From: Clostridium sp. UBA699
GTDB lineage: Bacteria; Bacillota; Clostridia; Clostridiales; Clostridiaceae
Length of the DNA: 43,495 nucleotides
Reading direction: 5' to 3'
Assembly: GCA_002298915.1 (NCBI GenBank)
Contig: DBML01000026.1
Location: forward strand, 1-43,495
The notes beneath the pieces are model-generated. The model was not told the DNA's origin and did no database searches. It saw only the letters and a list, made by a program, of their open reading frames with translations. Position 1 is the first letter of the stretch, and every line of letters starts with the position of its first letter. Shown in pieces: positions 39,787 through 43,495 of this stretch. A program made the position numbers and the translations under genes.

Positions 39787-40510
39787 ATTTGAATTTCATA
39801 TCTGGGTAAATAGTCTTCATAAATGAATCTGGGTAATTTTTGTCAAGAAATGCTTCGAATTTTGTTTGTGCGGGGATTCTGTAGTATCTTTCGGAATACC
39901 TTTGCAAAGCGGTAACAGTTAAAAACGAGTCTGTAGCGATAAGAATAAATATTATCCAGGTTACCGCGATGGCTCTTTTGCTGGGTATCTTTCGAAGGAA
40001 CCTGCAGAGTGCAGGGTAAAAAAGCTTGATCGTTAAGGTGCCGATAAGAGACCAGTAAAAGGCGTACATCAAGCTTGTCCTTCCATTGATATTAAGGAAT
40101 GAATGGGTATAATTCCAGGCGGAAGCGTTAAAAGCAACTTCAAGGAAAAGACTGGAGCAATATTCGTATATGCTTCCCAAAACAGCGCAAAACAGGGAAA
40201 TGAAAGCGATGCTTTTATGGTGATACTTCCGAGAGGCAACTATGCCTATGACTGCGCCTATCCCGTATATCTGGCTGAAGGGGCCGTAAATAAGCCCTTG
40301 CCGGCTTTGAAGCTGACCAAGCATTACTAGTTCGTAAAGCATTTCCACAACATAACCGAAGAAGCTGAATATTACAAGAGCCCAGAAAAGGAAGAATGGA
40401 CTAAGTCTCAGGTGGTCCGGACAATCGTCGCATGTATTTGATTGCTCTTGATCTGAATTCAAGCACGCATTTTGAATATGTAATTTTTGATTATCGCTAT
40501 CTTTTTTCAT
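39785..40510 (-). CDS. CmpB-type putative permease, paralogue 2
   Basis: 241 residues, clearly homologous to the gene at 38906: FSFFGYVVEMLYELVMLGQLQSRQGLIYGPFSQIYGIGA, GSIYEYCSSLFLEVAFNASAWNY and NINGRTSL. About five membrane helices follow a short N-terminus with a C-DD-C pair (NTCDDCPDHL). The two genes are a tandem duplication that has diverged well. It ends MKFK just before its terminator. AAAGAGG precedes the ATG. Function unknown; no transporter ATPase is near. Confidence 0.85.
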   Translation of the reverse strand: MKKDSDNQKLHIQNACLNSDQEQSNTCDDCPDHLRLSPFFLFWALVIFSFFGYVVEMLYELVMLGQLQSRQGLIYGPFSQIYGIGAVIGIVASRKYHHKSIAFISLFCAVLGSIYEYCSSLFLEVAFNASAWNYTHSFLNINGRTSLMYAFYWSLIGTLTIKLFYPALCRFLRKIPSKRAIAVTWIIFILIATDSFLTVTALQRYSERYYRIPAQTKFEAFLDKNYPDSFMKTIYPDMKFK

Positions 40511-40737
40511 AGTCTCAACCTCTTTCAGGTGAAATTATTCCACTGCAATTATCTACTGCATTTCATCTGCAAGGAATTTGGCATGACTACGTCTTCTCTT
40601 TGTTTAATTTTAACACAATTTCAAAGTTTGTGCACTTCGAGTTTGCGGGTTCGGGGACGATTCTTCAGGGGGTGAGATTTGCGGAGCACAGCCATCGGAA
40701 TGTAGGATGGAAACTTGTTCTGACTTTTCATTAAAAA

Positions 40738-40746
40738 TGGTATAAT
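40738..40746 (+). promoter_or_regulatory. Extended -10 promoter of the BFD-like gene
   Basis: TGG-TATAAT (40738-40746), with only a poor -35. The 40511-40777 gap otherwise contains a partial GGGGACG motif at 40653. Confidence 0.55.
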
Positions 40747-40777
40747 TGAATAAAATGTTTTTACTGAGGTGGACGAG

Positions 40778-40987
40778 GTGGAGCAGAAGATCAATAATGA
40801 GATCTTGGATAAACTGACCAAAATATGTGTTTGCAGAGGAATATCCAGAGCTGCTATTAAGAAGGCGATAGCAGAGGGGGCTCGTACAGTTGAGGAAGTC
40901 AAGAGCGTGACCGGAGCTGGTTCGGGTTCTTGCAGCGGTAGAAGGTGTGCTGAAAAAATTCAATGTTTGCTGGATGAGTATAAATGA
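40778..40987 (+). CDS. BFD-like [2Fe-2S]-binding protein
   Basis: About 69 residues. The four cysteines are arranged as in the bacterioferritin-associated ferredoxin (Fer2_BFD) domain: ICVCRGISRAAIKKAI near the start and GSGSCSGRRCAEKI near the end, i.e. C-x-C and C-x4-C. It probably carries electrons. GTG at 40778 has AGGTGG before it; GTG at 40769 is the alternative and adds three residues. A small gap separates it from the HD-domain gene. Confidence 0.82.
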   Translation: MEQKINNEILDKLTKICVCRGISRAAIKKAIAEGARTVEEVKSVTGAGSGSCSGRRCAEKIQCLLDEYK

Positions 40988-41059
40988 CGATAATCAAAGA
41001 TCACGCCAGCGGGTACTTTTAGCCTAAGAAGTTAGAAAAAACGAAGGAGGAGAGCGTTT

Positions 41060-41650
41060 ATGTGGAGGGATTACATATTGGTTTTTGCGGAAAAGTTAGA
41101 GCATCCGGCATGGGGCTTTAATCATTGCAACCGTGTTTACAAGATGGCTATGGATATAGCTGCCGTCGAAGGACTGGTAATTGATGAGGAAGTTTTGTTT
41201 GCAGCTGCCTATATTCACGACATAGGAGCTTTTGAGCCTTACAAAAAGGCTGAAGTCGATCATGCTGAGAGATCTGTTCAATTGACAGAGGAGACGCTTA
41301 ACAGCCTGAAATTTCCGCAAGAAAAAATCAAACAAGTCAAGGAAGTAGTGGAGCACCATATGTTCTACTCTGAAGTTGGTCCGAGCTCTGAAGCTGTTGT
41401 TTTCAGGGATGCTGACATACTTGACTTTATGGGGGTCATCGGCATAACACGAATACTATCCATAATCGGAAAGGATGACTGGACCCCGAATCTTGAGGTG
41501 GCAGTGGAACTCATTCAGAAATTCAGTGATGAGCTTCTTGAAAAAGTAATGACTGATGAGGCTTACAGGATTGGCACCATCAGAAAACTGGAGATGGACG
41601 ATTTTCTAAGCAGGCTATCACTACAGACAGAAAACCTTGAATATTTGTAG
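41060..41650 (+). CDS. HD-domain phosphohydrolase
   Basis: 196 residues. Metal ligands of the HD superfamily are visible: His in WGFNHCNRVYKMA, the HD pair in AAYIHDIGAF, His-His in VVEHHMFYS and Asp in FRDADILDFMG. It probably hydrolyses a nucleotide or other phosphate ester. GAAGGAGGAG precedes the ATG. It is followed closely by the DUF1905 gene. Substrate unknown. Confidence 0.9.
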   Translation: MWRDYILVFAEKLEHPAWGFNHCNRVYKMAMDIAAVEGLVIDEEVLFAAAYIHDIGAFEPYKKAEVDHAERSVQLTEETLNSLKFPQEKIKQVKEVVEHHMFYSEVGPSSEAVVFRDADILDFMGVIGITRILSIIGKDDWTPNLEVAVELIQKFSDELLEKVMTDEAYRIGTIRKLEMDDFLSRLSLQTENLEYL

Positions 41651-41667
41651 AATTGGGAGCAGGGATT

Positions 41668-41937
41668 ATGGGGAAAGTATATGAATTTGAAGCGGAAATC
41701 AAGAAAGTCCCAGATATTGATGGTGCATACGTCGAGATACCTTTTGATGTCAAGGCTGAATTCGGGAAGGGCAGGGTCCCTGTGCACGCTACGTTCGACG
41801 GAGAGCATTACGAAGGTAGCCTAGTAAGAATGAAGACTCCCTGCCATATTATAGGCATCAGAAAAGAAATCAGGGCAAAGATTGGCAAGCAGCCTGGAGA
41901 TATCATAAAAGTAACAATCGAGGAAAGAGAAAAATAA
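41668..41937 (+). CDS. DUF1905 protein
   Basis: About 89 residues, a small beta-barrel. VYEFEAEIKKVPDIDGAYVEIPFDV, GRVPVHATFDGEHYEGSL and GDIIKVTIEE match the DUF1905 family, whose function is not established. ATG 41668 is used; the frame begins at a TTG at 41653, which would include the ribosome binding site. Its stop lies 4 nt before the -35 of the MerR gene promoter. Confidence 0.87.
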   Translation: MGKVYEFEAEIKKVPDIDGAYVEIPFDVKAEFGKGRVPVHATFDGEHYEGSLVRMKTPCHIIGIRKEIRAKIGKQPGDIIKVTIEEREK

Positions 41938-41941
41938 TTCC

Positions 41942-41972
41942 TTGACATTGACGCAACGTAAGGGTTTATTCT
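41942..41972 (+). promoter_or_regulatory. MerR-type promoter with 19-bp spacer
   Basis: Consensus TTGACA (41942-41947), a 19-bp spacer and TATTCT (41967-41972). The spacer contains ACG-CAA-CGT, an inverted repeat. MerR-family activators typically act on promoters with an overlong spacer, so autoregulation is expected. The transcript would begin near 41979, about 17 nt before the TTG start. Confidence 0.75.
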
Positions 41973-41995
41973 TGTCTTGTCAGGAGGTTGATATT

Positions 41996-42757
41996 TTGGA
42001 GTATACAGTGCAGAAGTTAGCATGCATGGCTGGGATTAGCCCCCGCACGCTCAGGTATTACGATGAAATTGGAATTCTAAAGCCGGCTAGAATAAATTCG
42101 TCGGGTTACCGGATATACGGCAAAAGGGAAATTGATTTGCTCCAGCAGATTCTTTTTTATAGGGAAATGGGCTTACCTCTGGAGGAAATCGGGGATATAA
42201 TATCACGGCCAGACTTTGATATGACAGAAGCTCTGGAAGAACACCGAAGAAAGCTTCTTGATAAAAGGGGTCAGCTCGACCAGTTGATCTCAAATGTAGA
42301 CAAGACGATTGCATCGATGAAAGGGGAGGTAACTATGGCTGACAAAGAGAAGTTCGAAGGCTTTAAAAAGAAGATGATCGAAGAAAATGAGGACAAATAC
42401 GGTCGTGAGGTCAGGGAAAAATATGGCGATGATGTTGTAGAAAAGTCTAATGCAAAGCTGATGGGCATGTCTGAAGAGAAATATGCAGAAACAGAGAGAC
42501 TTGCTGAAGAAATCCTTGAAACTCTTAAAGAGGCAATGAAGACAGGTGACCCGGCAGGAGCTCTAGCTCAGTTAGCAGCAGCACTTCATAAGAAGTGGCT
42601 TATGGAATATTGGGACAGCTATTCAAAGGAAGCACATGCCGGTCTTGTTCAAATGTACGTTTGTGATGAAAGATTCAAGGCATATTACGACAGAAATCAG
42701 CCGGATACTGCAGAGTTTTTGAGGGATGCGGTTATGGTGTTTGTCGGTAAAGCTTAG
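41996..42757 (+). CDS. MerR family activator with TipAS domain
   Basis: About 253 residues. The N-terminal winged helix is EYTVQKLACMAGISPRTLRYYDEIGIL...SGYRIYGKREIDLLQQILFYREMGLPLEEI. A coiled-coil linker follows (EHRRKLLDKRGQLDQLI). The C-terminal TipAS domain, from ~135, binds drugs such as thiopeptides in TipA and Mta. TTG 41996 is 8 nt after AGGAGG (41982-41987). No efflux gene is adjacent, so its target may be itself or distant genes. A REP-like motif overlaps its stop codon. Confidence 0.9.
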   Translation: MEYTVQKLACMAGISPRTLRYYDEIGILKPARINSSGYRIYGKREIDLLQQILFYREMGLPLEEIGDIISRPDFDMTEALEEHRRKLLDKRGQLDQLISNVDKTIASMKGEVTMADKEKFEGFKKKMIEENEDKYGREVREKYGDDVVEKSNAKLMGMSEEKYAETERLAEEILETLKEAMKTGDPAGALAQLAAALHKKWLMEYWDSYSKEAHAGLVQMYVCDERFKAYYDRNQPDTAEFLRDAVMVFVGKA

Positions 42758-42777
42758 GGACGGTTAATCAACAGATT
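42757..42777. repeat. REP-like motif copy 2
   Basis: GGGACGGTT followed by the mini-hairpin AATC-AACA-GATT, in front of the Y1 transposase gene. Same order and length as the copy at 39709. Confidence 0.5.
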
Positions 42778-42790
42778 AAATAATGAATAG

Positions 42791-42845
42791 AATCTCCTTG
42801 AATGGGCATGATAATAACAGATCATGCCCGACAAGGAGGTTTTTT
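42791..42845 (+). promoter_or_regulatory. Hairpin burying the transposase ribosome binding site
   Basis: AATCTCCTTG (42791-42800) pairs along its length with CAAGGAGGTT (42832-42841), which contains the Shine-Dalgarno AGGAGG. Inside, GGGCATGAT (42804-42812) pairs with ATCATGCCC (42821-42829). A run of six T follows. The structure can act as a terminator and also block translation. Confidence 0.75.
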
Positions 42846-42848
42846 ATT

Positions 42849-43495
42849 ATGCCGAGAACTGCCCGTGTGAAGAGCCCAGATGCTAAGTACCACATCATGT
42901 CCAGGAGCATAAGCGAAGTGGACATGTTCCGCGACGAAGAAGACAAAGCGAGATATCTGAAGATAGTCAAGCGCTACAAGGAGAAATACAAAATCAGGAT
43001 AAACGCCTATTGCCTAATGGACAACCACATCCACCTCCTAATAGATGCGAACGGAGCAGACATATCTAAGGTTATGCATGGGATCAACCTGAGCTACGCG
43101 AGGTACTTCAACAAGAAATACGGCAGGCACGGGCACTTGTTCCAGGACAGGTTCAAGAGCAAGGTGATCGGAAACAACGGCTATTTCCTCAGACTTTCAG
43201 CATACATCCACAACAACCCCCATTCCTTGAAGGGATACGAGAAGTCGGTGGAGAGCTATAAGTATTCGAGCCTCGGGATATACATGGGCACGAGGCGTGA
43301 CAAGCTGAAAATCTTAGACAAGGGCTACCTGCTGGGCCTTTTCAGCAGGAGCAGCGGCAGCGCCGTGAAACTTTATGTTGATTACATGAGGAGATACGCC
43401 GGCGAAACCTTAAGCCGGGAGGCTGAATTCGAAGATGAGGGTACGAGCTATGTAGACACTAGGTGTATTCTCTACAGGGACTGTACTGTAGAGAA
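42849..43495 (+). CDS. REP-associated tyrosine (Y1) transposase, 3' end beyond window
   Basis: At least 215 residues, open to the window edge with no stop. It begins MPRTARVKSPDAKYHIMSRS, a typical RAYT/IS200-like start. The HUH metal motif is NHIHLLID (His60, His62), and the catalytic tyrosine is Tyr119 in LSAYIHNNP. These proteins cut and join single-stranded DNA next to REP hairpins and are often domesticated. GC content and codon use match the chromosome, which favours long residence. Its expression looks restrained by the leader hairpin at 42791. Confidence 0.92.
   Translation, partial: MPRTARVKSPDAKYHIMSRSISEVDMFRDEEDKARYLKIVKRYKEKYKIRINAYCLMDNHIHLLIDANGADISKVMHGINLSYARYFNKKYGRHGHLFQDRFKSKVIGNNGYFLRLSAYIHNNPHSLKGYEKSVESYKYSSLGIYMGTRRDKLKILDKGYLLGLFSRSSGSAVKLYVDYMRRYAGETLSREAEFEDEGTSYVDTRCILYRDCTVE

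Noticed and set aside
38906..40510. A complete ABC transporter
   Set aside because: Only two CmpB-like membrane proteins are present, with no ATP-binding subunit or binding protein nearby.
40645..40675. Third full REP-like copy
   Set aside because: It shares GGGGACG but lacks the AATC/GATT mini-hairpin, so it is noted only as a partial match.
1..43495. tRNA, rRNA or CRISPR array
   Set aside because: No cloverleaf, rRNA-like stretch or regularly spaced direct repeats were noticed on either strand, but this was read by eye and not by a covariance search.

Overview
The window reads as chromosomal DNA of an anaerobic, spore-former-type Firmicute of class Clostridia. The grounds are strong AGGAGG-type ribosome binding sites, AGG/ATA-rich codon use at moderate GC, rubrerythrin, a ThiH-type (anaerobic) thiazole pathway, sigma-54-driven molybdenum genes, and leader RNAs typical of Clostridia. 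I cannot name a genus. No rRNA, tRNA, CRISPR array or prophage was seen.

Layout. (1) 1-2.2 kb: homoserine dehydrogenase on the minus strand behind a SAM-I riboswitch with its own terminator, divergent from a conserved gene of unknown function. (2) 2.2-5.9 kb: a thiazole operon thiS-thiF-thiG-thiH-thiE. It has a near-consensus promoter and, directly after the start point, a compact terminator-embedded element that I read as an HMP-PP riboswitch (thiS motif). HMP synthesis genes (thiC, thiD) are not here, so the RNA would match thiazole production to pyrimidine supply. (3) 5.9-14.2 kb: a possible short RNA, a phasin-like/UbiB-kinase pair, a DUF445 membrane protein, a very large secreted amidase with five F5/8C (discoidin) modules, a NifX-like protein, a small protein and a DUF4825 lipoprotein.

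(4) 14.3-18.2 kb: a visibly AT-rich foreign patch. It holds a hypothetical gene, a DMT transporter, a truncated small ORF and a TPR protein, and it ends inside the 5' part of a GC-rich yyaL-type (DUF255) gene. Two different 5' fragments of yyaL homologues lie in the patch, and the second is disconnected from the native body by a 20-nt insertion carrying stop codons. (5) 20.1-21.3 kb: a zinc-ribbon membrane protein and yaaA.

(6) 21.3-27.1 kb: a molybdenum module. A TrsS-like radical SAM protein and, in a second transcription unit, a ModE-type regulator, XdhC, a MoeA-like protein, MoaA and a MOSC protein. Both units start from a sigma-54 (-24/-12) promoter. Each promoter is preceded by three copies of a 15-bp palindrome, GTATCA-N3-TGATAC, with identical 18-bp and 34-bp centre spacing. 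This is the strongest candidate for an undescribed regulatory system: one unseen enhancer-binding protein should switch on both units together.

(7) 27.1-38.9 kb: ordinary accessory and housekeeping genes. These are a metallophosphoesterase with a DUF4139 protein, an lrp-lysE-tauE export operon, a TerC protein with a TTG start, a glutaredoxin-like protein, malQ convergent with a ROK glucokinase, a tandem UspA protein, a MutT-like Nudix protein, a macrodomain protein, a GyrI-like protein and rubrerythrin. (8) 38.9-43.5 kb: two CmpB-family membrane paralogues with matching hairpins, a BFD-like [2Fe-2S] protein, an HD-domain protein, a DUF1905 protein, a MerR/TipAS regulator with a 19-bp-spacer promoter, and a REP-associated (Y1) transposase. 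The transposase runs off the window; its ribosome binding site is buried in a leader hairpin, and REP-like motifs lie nearby.
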